A DNA stretch of 37,633 nucleotides from positions 1 to 37,633 of the forward strand of contig JAJFFH010000035.1 of assembly GCA_021776735.1 (NCBI GenBank), read 5' to 3'. This DNA is from Planctomycetota bacterium (GTDB lineage: Bacteria; Planctomycetota; PLA2). Below are positions 14,464 to 23,081 of the stretch, piece after piece. The position numbers and the translations under genes are program-made. The notes under the pieces were generated by a model that saw only the letters and a program-made list of their open reading frames with translations, searched no databases and was not told where the DNA came from. How positions within the stretch are numbered: the stretch's first letter is position 1; each line of letters begins with the position of its first letter.

Positions 14464-16269
14464 GTGAGTCGCCCGATCCTTGTTACTTCCGCGCTGCCCT
14501 ACGCCAACGGCGCGCCGCACTTCGGCCACCTGGTGGGCGCGTATCTGCCCGCGGACATCTTCGTGCGATACCACCGGCTGCTGGGCAGCGACGTCGCGTT
14601 TGTCTGCGGCACCGACGAGCACGGGGTGGCGAACACTCTCGGCGCGGAACGCGAGGGCGTGCCGTACCAGGAGTATGTCGATCGCGGCCACCGGCGGTGG
14701 CAGGCGGCAATGGACCGGCTCGGTATCGACTTCGACAACTTCAGCCAGACGTCGCGGCGCGATCCTCAGTACCCGCTCGCGCAGGAGTTCTTCTTGCGCC
14801 TGTTGAAGAACGGCCGGCTCAAGCGGCGCGACATCCGGCAGCTCTACTCGCCCGCGACCTCGCGCTTTCTCGCGGACCGGTATGTGGTCGGGACGTGCTA
14901 CGTGTGCGGTTGCGAGAGCGCGCGCGGCGACGAGTGTCCGTCGTGCGGCACTTGGCTCGAGGCCGCGAAGCTGGTCAACCCACGCAGCGCGGAGGACGCC
15001 GACGACAAGCTCGAGCTGCGCGAGACCTGGCAGTACGAACTCGACCTGGCGCCGTTTGCGACGGACCCGGCGGTCAAGCCGTGGCTCGACGAATTGCGCG
15101 GGCGCATGAAGACCAACGTGCGCTCATTCGTCTTCGACAAGACGATCGAAGGTGAGGGCCTCGTCGCACGCCCGATCACGCGCGATCTGCCGTGGGGGGT
15201 GCCGCTGCCCGACCACGATCTCGACGGCAACCCGATCGAGGATGTCGATGGCAAAGTGCTCTACGTCTGGTTCGACGCGCCGATCGGCTACATCTCGTCG
15301 ACGATCGAATGGGCACGCGCGACCGGCCGCGACTGGCGCCGCTACTGGATTCGCTCGGCCGACGAGGCGCCCGACAAAGGCCCGCGACTGATCCACTTCA
15401 TCGGCAAGGACAACATCACGTTTCACTGCATCGTGTTTCCGGCGATGCTTGCGTGGCAGACGTTGGAGGGCGCGGCGGGGGAGATCCCTGAAAAAAACAA
15501 ACTGAGGGGGGCGGGGGACGGCGAGCGCTGGGTCTTGCCGGAAAACGTGCCGGCGAACGAGTTCTTCAACCTCGAGGGGAAGAAGTTCAACAAGTCGACG
15601 GGCTGGGTCATCGACATCGACGAGTTCGTGGCGAAGTACGGCGTGGACCGCACGCGTTTTTATCTCGCGACGGCGATGCCCGAGACCGCCGACTCCGATT
15701 TCCTGTGGCGCGAGTTCAAAGCGAAGACCGACACGTTGGCGAACGTTTTCGGCAACTTCGCCGTGCGCATCCTGAAGTTCGTCGGCAAGCACTTCGACAA
15801 CCGGGTGCCGCCGGCGCACGGTTTTGAAGACGAGGCCGCCCGCGTGGCGGAGTGCATCGAGACGCGCACCCGGCAGGTCGCCGACGCCATCGAGGGCTAC
15901 ACTTTCCGCAAGGCGATCGAGGGTTTCTTGGGCCTGGCCGAAGACGGCAACCTGTTCTTGGACCGCACGGCCCCGTGGAAGCTCCGCAAGACCGACGAAG
16001 CAGCCTGTGGCGGCGCGCTGCATCTGGCGCTGCAGCTCCTGCCGCCCCTGTCGGTGCTGGCTGCGCCGTTCATTCCGGAGACCGCGGCGCGCCTGCGCGC
16101 GATGCTCAACCTGCCCGCTCGCGAGCCGGGCCCGCTCCTGCCCGCCGAGCCGCTGGCCGCCGGACACGAACTGGGCACCCCCGAGGTCTTGGTGCAAAAG
16201 ATCGAAGCCGACGAGATCGCGGCGGAGGTCGAAGCCCTGAACGCACGCGCGGAGTCGGCGGATTCCTGA
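14464..16269 (+). CDS. metG: Methionyl-tRNA synthetase
   Basis: 601 residues from GTG, chosen because PILVTSALPYANG must be at the N-terminus. It charges tRNA-Met in the cytosol. The HIGH motif appears as HFGH (19-22) and the KMSKS motif as KFNKS (374-378). A zinc knuckle CYVCGC...CPSCG sits around residues 143-165, as in the longer class of MetRS. The connective part has a short low-complexity insert (GEIPEKNKLRGAGDGERW) before the KMSKS loop. The protein ends after the anticodon-binding helical domain and lacks the C-terminal EMAP/Arc1-like dimerisation domain of E. coli MetG. An exact 12-mer follows the stop by 8 nt. Confidence 0.95.
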   Translation: MSRPILVTSALPYANGAPHFGHLVGAYLPADIFVRYHRLLGSDVAFVCGTDEHGVANTLGAEREGVPYQEYVDRGHRRWQAAMDRLGIDFDNFSQTSRRDPQYPLAQEFFLRLLKNGRLKRRDIRQLYSPATSRFLADRYVVGTCYVCGCESARGDECPSCGTWLEAAKLVNPRSAEDADDKLELRETWQYELDLAPFATDPAVKPWLDELRGRMKTNVRSFVFDKTIEGEGLVARPITRDLPWGVPLPDHDLDGNPIEDVDGKVLYVWFDAPIGYISSTIEWARATGRDWRRYWIRSADEAPDKGPRLIHFIGKDNITFHCIVFPAMLAWQTLEGAAGEIPEKNKLRGAGDGERWVLPENVPANEFFNLEGKKFNKSTGWVIDIDEFVAKYGVDRTRFYLATAMPETADSDFLWREFKAKTDTLANVFGNFAVRILKFVGKHFDNRVPPAHGFEDEAARVAECIETRTRQVADAIEGYTFRKAIEGFLGLAEDGNLFLDRTAPWKLRKTDEAACGGALHLALQLLPPLSVLAAPFIPETAARLRAMLNLPAREPGPLLPAEPLAAGHELGTPEVLVQKIEADEIAAEVEALNARAESADS

Positions 16270-16277
16270 GAAAGCGT

Positions 16278-16289
16278 ACGGACGGCGAT
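16278..16289 (+). repeat. 12-mer ACGGACGGCGAT after metG
   Basis: An exact copy 9 nt past the metG stop, in context AGCGTACGGACGGCGAT, the same extended form as at 1244 and 31212. It is followed within 30 nt by the long inverted repeat described next. Confidence 0.9.
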
Positions 16290-16317
16290 CTTGCTTGGAC
16301 GGGTGGCCCTCTCGGCA

Positions 16318-16504
16318 TACCGAGCCAGGCTCAAAAGGCCGAATCTAGCTGTTCTTTTGACGGAACCCGTTGCTACACAGTCACTTACATCGATCAAGCC
16401 GCGGGCGCACGCGTAGCTGCAGGTTACTCGTCACAACTCGTTGGCAGACAACGAGTTGCGTCGTTTCAGCCAGCGAGAATCATCCTTTTGATCCTGGCTC
16501 GGTA
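16318..16504. repeat. 187-bp inverted-repeat element after metG
   Basis: TACCGAGCCAGGCTCAAAAGG pattern (16318-16338) pairs with 16484-16504 at 20 of 21 positions. Inside is a second perfect 9-bp hairpin, CAACTCGTT (16434-16442) with AACGAGTTG (16450-16458). The outer arm resembles the arm of the inverted repeat at 2812-2895. No protein is encoded. It may be a small palindromic mobile element or a structured RNA; downstream of metG it could also end transcription. Confidence 0.65.
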
Positions 16505-16579
16505 GTGTCTGCCAGTGGAGCGTCCAATCAAACGGGCCGGTAAGGCAGGAGGCGGGTGTGCCCGTCGTCCAGCAAAACG

Positions 16580-16640
16580 GGCGGGTAGGCCAAACCGGCG
16601 GGTAGCCAAACCGGCGGGTAGGCAGAGGGCAGGCCTACCG
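16580..16640 (-). terminator. GGCGGGTAGGC tandem repeats and stop-codon hairpin
   Basis: About two and a half units of GGCGGGTAG(G)CCAAACC (16580-16623) end the intergenic region. The last unit pairs with GCCTACCGC across a short loop, so the anti-sigma stop codon (16635-16637) lies within a hairpin. It may help end transcription of the sigma/anti-sigma operon, although no T run follows. Confidence 0.4.
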
Positions 16641-17873
16641 CGGAGTAGCTTCGAACAGGCGGGCTTCGCGGACCGCGGCCGGGGCGTTCAGGGTCAGGAC
16701 CGGGCCGGGGCCCAGGTCGCGCAGGCGCAGGCGTAGCGTGAGCGGGACTCCCTTGCGCAACGCGAAGGTGCGGGGTTTGCCGCCGAAGGCCAGTTTCAGC
16801 TGGCCCGCTTCGCGCGGCAGGAGCCGCAAGAAGACCATGGTGTGTTCGCGGGCCGTGATCGGGTCGGAGCGGCCCGGGTTGGCCTTGGTCCAGGTCACGG
16901 CCTCGCTGCGCCAGCACACGTAGACCAGCGCCTGGTACCAGTCGAGGTCGAGATCTCCGATGCGATACGGCTCGGTCCACGGCTCCTTGGCGCATGCGGC
17001 AGGCAGGCGTTCGCCCGCCGGAATCAGGAAATCCTTGCTGCCGCGGGTTCGCTGGACGAGATGGCCACGCAGGCACAGCGCTTCGCCCGGGGCCTGGCGC
17101 ACCAGCGCCGCTCCCTGATCGAGACGCAGCAGGAGGGCGGTGTCATCGACCGCCGCATGGATCGGGCCGTGGGTTGCCACAAACGCGGCCACACCGCCCT
17201 TGAGGCGGACTGCCGCGCCCCCGTTCTGATGTCGCCGCAGGTGGATCTCCGTCAAGGGGCCCATGAACAGCACCCCGCCCCCCGGCAGATCGATCCGCGC
17301 GCCCCCGTCGGCGGTCGTCTCGATGCGCGAGCCGTCCGCGATCCGCGCACCCGCCGCGAGGTCGAACCTGCGGTCTGCGCCGATGGCGCCCGCCGTGATT
17401 CGGCCGTCGCGGAGAACGTAGCTCTGGGTTCCGCTCGGCGCGCCGCTCGACATCGCGTCGTGCGGGAACGCTCCCGCGGCGTCCACCTCCTCGGGCAGCA
17501 GGTAGCCGTACGCTTCGTCCGGCTCGTAGACCGTGTCGGGGTGGAGCTGCACGCCGTTTCGGTGAAACAGCGCCAAGACCGCCAGCAGGAGTGCCGCGGC
17601 CACGAGTGCGGGCTTGAGCCAACGAAGGGCGGCTCTGCCCCCGACCCCCCCCCCTTGACCCGATTCCACGAGCCCTGTCCAGCCCTCCGCAGAAGCATCC
17701 CGGATCGCGGAAATCGCCAGCAGGACTCGATCGCGCTCCGCGGCTGCCTCGGGATCGTGGGCGACCCGGGCCGCCTCGGCGTGCGCTTCGTCCGGCGGCA
17801 ACTCGCCAAGGACGTAGTCGATCAACCGCTCGGAGGCGTCCGAAGGGGAGCTACCTGCTACCGGGTCGGTCAC
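16635..17873 (-). CDS. FecR-like membrane anti-sigma factor
   Basis: 412 residues from GTG at 17873, which overlaps the sigma stop as GTGA, so translation is coupled. The N-terminal cytosolic part (LIDYVLGELPPDEAHAEAARVAHDP, residues 17-41) resembles the helical anti-sigma domain. One membrane segment follows at about 86-104 (PALVAAALLLAVLALF). The exported part is beta-rich with a FecR-type core (ARIADGSRIETTADGGARIDLPGGG, TEIHLRR, GGVAAFVATHG). It would hold the neighbouring ECF sigma at the membrane and release it on a periplasmic cue. No zinc-binding HxxxCxxC is seen, so it is not a ZAS-type anti-sigma. The last 100 residues are not recognised. Confidence 0.8.
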   Translation of the reverse strand: MTDPVAGSSPSDASERLIDYVLGELPPDEAHAEAARVAHDPEAAAERDRVLLAISAIRDASAEGWTGLVESGQGGGVGGRAALRWLKPALVAAALLLAVLALFHRNGVQLHPDTVYEPDEAYGYLLPEEVDAAGAFPHDAMSSGAPSGTQSYVLRDGRITAGAIGADRRFDLAAGARIADGSRIETTADGGARIDLPGGGVLFMGPLTEIHLRRHQNGGAAVRLKGGVAAFVATHGPIHAAVDDTALLLRLDQGAALVRQAPGEALCLRGHLVQRTRGSKDFLIPAGERLPAACAKEPWTEPYRIGDLDLDWYQALVYVCWRSEAVTWTKANPGRSDPITAREHTMVFLRLLPREAGQLKLAFGGKPRTFALRKGVPLTLRLRLRDLGPGPVLTLNAPAAVREARLFEATPR

Positions 17874-18400
17874 TGGAGGTGCTTCAGCCTTTTGGTCACA
17901 GTATCGATGGCGTCTCGGACCCAAAACGCAATGGTTCCGAGCGGCGCCCCAAGGATTTCGGAGATCTCGCGGTAGGTGAGGCCCTCGGCGATCTTCATCT
18001 CGACCGCCGCGCGCCGGTGGTCCGGAAGCCGCGCGAGCTCCTTGCGTATTGCGACCAGAAGATCCTTGTTGAGGGCCGCCCGTTGGGGGTCGTCGCCGAG
18101 GCGGGACGGCAAACTGTCGAGATCGGGCGGGCTTGTCGGCGCGTTCGGGGCGACCGCGGAGAGCGGATCGCGCACGCGGCGCCGCAGGTAGTCGATGCAG
18201 GTATTGCGGGCAATCGTGTAGACCCAGGTCGAGAACGGGCGCCCCTCGTCGTAGCGGTCGAGACTGCGAAAAGCCTTCGTGTAGACGTCTTGCAGGACAT
18301 CACGGGCCGCATGCTGATCGCGCACGCGGGCCCCGATGAACCGCAGTAGGCCCGGACGGAGGTCTCGGTAGTACTTCTCGAAAGCCTCGATGTTGAGCAA
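17870..18400 (-). CDS. ECF-family RNA polymerase sigma factor
   Basis: 176 residues. Region 2 is clear (HAARDVLQDVYTKAFRSL, then GRPFSTWVYTIARNTCIDYLRRR) and region 4 follows (LARLPDHRRAAVEMKIAEGLTYREISEILG-x-GTIAFWVRDAIDTVTKRL) with its helix-turn-helix. Start TTG at 18400 fits GAGG 8 nt upstream; no in-frame ATG is better placed. It directs polymerase to an extracytoplasmic-stress regulon, probably including its own operon. The next gene, a FecR-like anti-sigma, overlaps by 4 nt. Confidence 0.9.
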   Translation of the reverse strand: MLNIEAFEKYYRDLRPGLLRFIGARVRDQHAARDVLQDVYTKAFRSLDRYDEGRPFSTWVYTIARNTCIDYLRRRVRDPLSAVAPNAPTSPPDLDSLPSRLGDDPQRAALNKDLLVAIRKELARLPDHRRAAVEMKIAEGLTYREISEILGAPLGTIAFWVRDAIDTVTKRLKHLQ

Positions 18401-18534
18401 CCGTGTTGCCTCACGTCGGGTTATACGTCGCTTCCGGGGCGGTTTTTGCCGGATCCCAAAACGGCCCGAAAGAGCGCCGGGACGGGTCCAGCCTTCCAGC
18501 TCCCCACAGTCGCGATGCGACTCGCACGAAGCGA

Positions 18535-18546
18535 ACGGACGGCGAT
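18535..18546 (+). repeat. 12-mer ACGGACGGCGAT between divergent genes
   Basis: An exact copy, in context AGCGAACGGACGGCGATG, in the 268-nt gap between the sigma gene (minus) and the ResB gene (plus). The rest of the gap shows no gene. A weak promoter TTGCCC (18611-18616) and TATCTA (18636-18641) could serve ResB. Confidence 0.88.
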
Positions 18547-18668
18547 GCTCCCGGGCCCCTGCGCTCTTTCAAGCCGTCGCCGCGACCTTACCACGGAAGC
18601 GGGGGAATCTTTGCCCGGCCACCCCCTTGCCGCCGTATCTAAACTGAACCACCGAACGACTTACGCCG

Positions 18669-21164
18669 ATGGCAGCCAGGAACCGTACCCCCCTTGGATT
18701 CGGGATTATTCTCGCCTTTCACCTCTGTGTGCTTGCGGCGGGCGTGCTCCTGCAGAACCTCTACATCCACGCCAGCCCCTTCGTTTTCGGCGTAGCCGCA
18801 AATGCGGCGGTCACAGCGGCGATCGTCGGCGCTTTTTTCGGACGTGCCTTTCTCTGGGACGTCTTGCGCGGTTTCAAGTCCGCCGCCGTACTCCTGACGC
18901 TGCTCGCCGCGTCCTGCATCATGGGCACGCTGTTCATCCAGGACCTCGACCTGCGACGCGTAAACGTCTTCGAAAGCCCGGAAGGGTTCGCGAAGGGCGG
19001 CGAGGGCGAAGGGCGCTATCCCGAGTTTGTCCTCAACCCGACGAGCACGGCCAACTTCGGCAACACGCAGAGCGGCCGGTTCGCGATCGCCCAGTCGTTC
19101 GGCATCATCAAGGTTTTTCCCTCGGACGAGCTGAAGGCGAAGCTCGAGGAGAAGGTCGTTCTGCGCGGTGACCAGGAGGCTCGCGTCGAGCGCGTCGCGG
19201 AGGTCTTCGGGAGGTCGGCCGCAGAGGCCCGGCGCGAAGCGATCCTGAACTCGAAGCGCCGCGAAATCGAGCGGGACGCGGCGGATCGCTACGCGAAGCG
19301 CAACTTCGTATCCAGGAACTGGGCCAAAAAGCACATTCCCAACGCCGAAGAGCACGATGTCGGCTGGTTCGGCCGGTTCGGCCTCTATGACGTGTGGAAG
19401 TGGACGCGCAGCCTGCACGTGTTCGACATCTTTGAGGCCTGGTGGTTCTACTTCCTGCTGGGCATGATCGGGATCAACGTGATCGTGGGCACGATTGCGC
19501 GTGCGCCCTGGAATCTGCGCGACTTCGGCATCGTCGTCACGCATGCCGGGATCATCACCATCCTCACCGGCGCGTTCATCGACCACTGTGTGGCCAAGGA
19601 AGGCTACATCCACTTCACCTACGGCAAGCCGGAGTTGCAGATCGCCTCCGCGATCGGTGATCAGAAGACCAAGACGTACGCGCACCTTCCGTTTCAGGTT
19701 CGACTCGACCGCTACGCGACGGAGTACTACCACGAGCTGCTGGTCGAGGTTGTCGATTGGGACCGCAACGGGGACGGGAAACCGCGCCAGGAATCCGACG
19801 AGAATGTCTTCGTGGTCGAGCGCACGTTCCCGATCCGCAAGGACATCGCGCTGGAACTCCTCGACGGCAAGATCAAGATCAAGGTCGGCGCGTACGAGCC
19901 GCGCGTTTTCATCAGCTCCGACATCGTGGACGCGGGGGCAAACGCTCCGCTCCTGCCCGCGGCCAAGCTCGGGCTGTACATCTCGCGCGAGAGCGACCAG
20001 AACCTGTTCCTGACCCGGAGCACCGAGCCGTGGCTGTTCGCGTTCGATCCGAAGCGGTCAGCCCTGGAGTTTCGGGACTCCCGCTTCGAGTACCGCTACG
20101 CCCGCAGCGAAGAAGAATATCGACGCCTGCTGACGACGCCGCCGTTGCCCGACAACGGCGCGCTCGTCCTGCGCGGTACCGATGGCGAGGAACAGCGTAT
20201 TCCGGTGACGCTGGGCGAGAGTCAAACGATTCGCTTCGGCGGGCGCAGGGTCCGGGTCACCTTCCAGTCCATTCGTTCCGCGTTTGCCGAGGAGGAAAAC
20301 GTCAACCTCGACAGTCGGTTGCAGCGGCGCGAGGAGCCGTGGCTCTACGTGGAAGTGGACGGCACGGTGCTCGGCGTCCCGCGCGACGACTCGGACTTTG
20401 TCAGCGCGCCTCCCGCGCTCAAGGGCGCCACGTTCCGATTCGATTGGAACAACCCGAAAGACAACGGTGTGCGGCGCATCTACCGCGTGGTTGCCGCCGC
20501 GAACCAGCCTCCGATGCTCGTACAGATCGGCCAGGACGCAGGTGTGCGTGCCGAACCGCTGCGCCGGCGGATGCGGGTCGCGCTCCACGGGCTGCCCGGT
20601 TACCTGGAGTTGGCCGGACTCGTCCGGTCGGCGACGGAAAAACGGGTGCCGAAGGTCGTGACGGACGAAGAGTTTCTGCGCGAGGGCGGCGACCCCAAGC
20701 GCGACGAGGCCCTGGCGGCGTGGGTGGACCTGGAGATCACGGGCCCGTGGCCGTCGATCCGACGTGAACTGACCCCGTTTGACCGGCGGCTGCCGTACGG
20801 CGAAGACAAGCAGGGCCGCCCGTTCGTTTTCCTGCGACTGGTCAAGACCAGGCAGACCCGCGACTGGTTCAGCGTGCTCAGCGCGATCGACAAGGACGGC
20901 AAGGTCCAAAAGACCCACACGGTCCAGGTCAACAGCCCGCTGCGCTACAAGGGCTACCGATTCTTCCAGGCGACCGCGGGTCGCGATCGCGACGGGTTCG
21001 GCGTGACCGGGATCTCGGTTACCTACAACCCCGGGGTCTGGTACATGTACTTCGGGTTCCTGCTCCTGACGACCGGCACCTGCTGGATTTTCTTCTTCAA
21101 GCCCGCGCTGGACAAGCGCCGGCGGCGGCGGCGCAACGAGGCTCGCCGGGAGGCGGCAGCATGA
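18669..21164 (+). CDS. ResB-like cytochrome c biogenesis protein
   Basis: 831 residues. ResB/CcsB and CcsA form the System II complex that exports heme and ligates it to apocytochrome c. Membrane segments are visible near 10-30, 40-62 and 72-93 (GFKSAAVLLTLLAASCIMGTLF). Another pair lies at about 258-305 (WWFYFLLGMIGINVIVGTIA, then DFGIVVTHAGIITILTGAF with a ResB-type His), and a last one near the C-terminus (MYFGFLLLTTGTCWIFFF). Between them lies a large periplasmic part, ending in the ResB motif VNSPLRYKGYRFFQA. It is longer than classical ResB (about 450), with extra N-terminal helices. The next gene, ccsA, overlaps by ATGA. Confidence 0.88.
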   Translation: MAARNRTPLGFGIILAFHLCVLAAGVLLQNLYIHASPFVFGVAANAAVTAAIVGAFFGRAFLWDVLRGFKSAAVLLTLLAASCIMGTLFIQDLDLRRVNVFESPEGFAKGGEGEGRYPEFVLNPTSTANFGNTQSGRFAIAQSFGIIKVFPSDELKAKLEEKVVLRGDQEARVERVAEVFGRSAAEARREAILNSKRREIERDAADRYAKRNFVSRNWAKKHIPNAEEHDVGWFGRFGLYDVWKWTRSLHVFDIFEAWWFYFLLGMIGINVIVGTIARAPWNLRDFGIVVTHAGIITILTGAFIDHCVAKEGYIHFTYGKPELQIASAIGDQKTKTYAHLPFQVRLDRYATEYYHELLVEVVDWDRNGDGKPRQESDENVFVVERTFPIRKDIALELLDGKIKIKVGAYEPRVFISSDIVDAGANAPLLPAAKLGLYISRESDQNLFLTRSTEPWLFAFDPKRSALEFRDSRFEYRYARSEEEYRRLLTTPPLPDNGALVLRGTDGEEQRIPVTLGESQTIRFGGRRVRVTFQSIRSAFAEEENVNLDSRLQRREEPWLYVEVDGTVLGVPRDDSDFVSAPPALKGATFRFDWNNPKDNGVRRIYRVVAAANQPPMLVQIGQDAGVRAEPLRRRMRVALHGLPGYLELAGLVRSATEKRVPKVVTDEEFLREGGDPKRDEALAAWVDLEITGPWPSIRRELTPFDRRLPYGEDKQGRPFVFLRLVKTRQTRDWFSVLSAIDKDGKVQKTHTVQVNSPLRYKGYRFFQATAGRDRDGFGVTGISVTYNPGVWYMYFGFLLLTTGTCWIFFFKPALDKRRRRRRNEARREAAA

Positions 21165-22033
21165 TTCGCATTCTGGAACAGCTTCCCAATACCTATTTCG
21201 TCCTCTACATCCTGCTGGCCTTGACGCTCGTAACGCACGGCGTGCTCGTGTGGAAGAACGTCTCGATCGCCAAACCGTTCCGGTTCCTGGTGTGGGGCCT
21301 GTTTTGCACCGCGATCGGCGTGCACCTGTTGCACTTTTTTTGGCGCTGGTCGATCAACGAGCACGCACCGATTCAGAGCAAGCACGAGGTCTTCGCCGCG
21401 ACCGCGCTGACGACCACGATCTTTTCCGGATTGCTCTATGTCGGCCAAAAGCCGTGGAAGATGCGCGGCGCGAGCGCGCTGGCCGGCAGCGTCGTGTTCG
21501 GCCTGCTCATCGGCGTGGGGAGCGTTGCTTGGACCGTCGCTGCGCTGCACCAGGATCCGAAGATCCAAAACCTCGTCCCCGCACTGCAGTCGTACTGGTT
21601 CGCGCCGCACGTGAGCTCGTACATGCTCGGGTACGGCAGCCTGCTCATTGCTTCTTTCCTCGCGCTGTTCTATGTGATCGTCGAGAGCGTGTGCCGTTTT
21701 CGCGGCATTCGCTGGACCGCTGGTCCCATCGTCGAACGATGGACCTACCGGGTCACGAGCATGGGCTTTCCGTTCATGACCGCGGCGCTGTGCATGGGGG
21801 CCTTGTGGGCCGACGATTCCTGGGGCGAATACTGGTTCTGGGACGCCAAAGAGACCTGGGCGCTCATCTCCTGGGCGTTCTTCGTCGTCTACCTGCACCT
21901 GCGCTACGTGCCGGGTTGGGCAGGCCTGAAGGGCCAGCTCGTCGTGATCAGCGGCGGGGTCATGATCTGGATCACATACCTTTGGATCCACGTCCTGCCC
22001 GCGTCGCAGGCCTCGAACCATGTCTACAACTAG
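21161..22033 (+). CDS. ccsA: Cytochrome c assembly protein CcsA/CcmC family
   Basis: 290 residues, with about eight membrane helices. The family tryptophan-rich WWD motif is present as WGEYWFWDAKETWALISW (near residues 224-241); it binds heme at the outer membrane face for transfer to apocytochrome. Conserved histidines occur in HLLHFFWRW, FAPHVSSYMLGYGS and the C-terminal HVLPAS. With ResB it forms System II. It overlaps ResB by 4 nt and the following secreted-protein gene by 14 nt, so the three genes are one translationally coupled operon. Confidence 0.9.
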   Translation: MIRILEQLPNTYFVLYILLALTLVTHGVLVWKNVSIAKPFRFLVWGLFCTAIGVHLLHFFWRWSINEHAPIQSKHEVFAATALTTTIFSGLLYVGQKPWKMRGASALAGSVVFGLLIGVGSVAWTVAALHQDPKIQNLVPALQSYWFAPHVSSYMLGYGSLLIASFLALFYVIVESVCRFRGIRWTAGPIVERWTYRVTSMGFPFMTAALCMGALWADDSWGEYWFWDAKETWALISWAFFVVYLHLRYVPGWAGLKGQLVVISGGVMIWITYLWIHVLPASQASNHVYN

Positions 22034-22961
22034 CCTCGCGAACATCGCCGTCCTTCTGCTTACGTTCGTGGTTGCTTCCGTCGCCGACCCGGTCCTCAAG
22101 ACAAGCGGCGACACGCTCGCCGAGTTCAAGGTCGCGTTGAACAAGAACGCGATCGACCATGGCAGCGCGAAGGCGTTGGCGGCGTCCCTGGTCCGCTACA
22201 GAAACGACCTGTTCGCCGCGGACCAGCGGTTTCGGCGCCTCTCCGACCTCGCCCACCTGCGGGTGCTCGAGGACCATTGCGCGGCCGAGTTGGTTAAGAG
22301 CCAGCGGCAGCGGTACGCACAGCGGCCCAAGCGTCCGCTATGCGTACTGGGGGGCGTGAAGTCGGACGACAGCGCTGGGACGGCGATGCTTTCGGAGGGC
22401 GGGCGCCGCTTGCGGGCGCGGCTCGTCCACAAGGATGGCAAGTGGTACCTCCGCGGGCTTGACCGCCGCGAGGGTGACACTTGGAAGCAGGTGCGGATCC
22501 CCGGTGCCGTGCCCCGCCGCGTGCGGTCGGTTCCGAAGGCCTACGATGTTGTGCGGAAGTCGCCCGCGGCGACGGTGAAGTCGCTGCGTCACGCGATGAT
22601 CCGCCTGCGGCATCTCGGCGACCGCGCACGGCTGGCCCGGCGCGAGACACTCGTGCACACGTTCGCCGCGTTTTCCGAGGCGTTCAGCATCGCCTATCTG
22701 AAGGACGACGCCAAGGCCGGTCCGAGGTTCGAAGTCGCCAAGGCCAAAGAGATTGCGGACGGTCGCGCGCTGGTCGAGGTCACCGCGAAAGAGAACATCC
22801 CGGGCACGGAGAAGTGGTCCGCAATCGGCCAATTCGCGTTCGACCTGCGGCAAACCGCCAAGGGCTGGGTCATCGTTCGCGAAAAAGTCCGCAAGAAACC
22901 CGGCGCGGACTACGAACCCACGCAGTCCCCCGTCGGCGCCGCCTTCCTACTGACCAGGTAG
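22020..22961 (+). CDS. Secreted protein coupled to CcsA, unknown function
   Basis: 313 residues. A signal peptide is visible (IAVLLLTFVVASVADP). The mature part is helical and basic up to about 110 (AEFKVALNKNAIDHGSAKALAASLVRYR), then has a linker with VKSDDSAGTAMLSEGG. The last third reads like a small beta domain with KAKEIADGRALVEVTA and WSAIGQFAFDLRQTAKGWVIV, reminiscent of NTF2-like or lipoprotein-type folds. No catalytic motif and no CXXCH are seen. Its 14-nt overlap with ccsA suggests a role near cytochrome c maturation, but that is inference. A 1-mismatch 12-mer lies in its start region (22044-22055) and a GGACGGCGAT at 22378. Confidence 0.75.
   Translation: MSTTSLANIAVLLLTFVVASVADPVLKTSGDTLAEFKVALNKNAIDHGSAKALAASLVRYRNDLFAADQRFRRLSDLAHLRVLEDHCAAELVKSQRQRYAQRPKRPLCVLGGVKSDDSAGTAMLSEGGRRLRARLVHKDGKWYLRGLDRREGDTWKQVRIPGAVPRRVRSVPKAYDVVRKSPAATVKSLRHAMIRLRHLGDRARLARRETLVHTFAAFSEAFSIAYLKDDAKAGPRFEVAKAKEIADGRALVEVTAKENIPGTEKWSAIGQFAFDLRQTAKGWVIVREKVRKKPGADYEPTQSPVGAAFLLTR
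22044..22055 (-). repeat. Near-copy of the 12-mer (ATCGCCGTCCTT)
   Basis: One mismatch to the 12-mer, inside the signal-peptide codons of the secreted protein after ccsA. The preceding AAC matches the exact copy at 31286. Confidence 0.5.
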
Positions 22962-23006
22962 CCGTACGCGGTCGCCCCGAGCCGAGGCCTCATACTCACG
23001 TGGGCC

Positions 23007-23060
23007 GGCTGCGGCGCAGCCGCCAAGCGGCCGAACTAGCAAGAATCCGCGCAGCGGATT
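23007..23060. promoter_or_regulatory. Two hairpins upstream of the Na/Pi symporter gene
   Basis: GGCTGCGGCGCAGCC is a short palindromic hairpin starting at 23007. AATCCGC (23044-23050), loop GCA, GCGGATT (23054-23060) is a second, ending 21 nt before the start. The second resembles the CGAAAATC-GCA-GATTTTCG hairpin in front of dppA, including the GCA loop and a preceding CTA-GC. It belongs to the same family of start-proximal hairpins. Confidence 0.5.
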
Positions 23061-23081
23061 TTTGGAGGCGTCGCAGGCACC

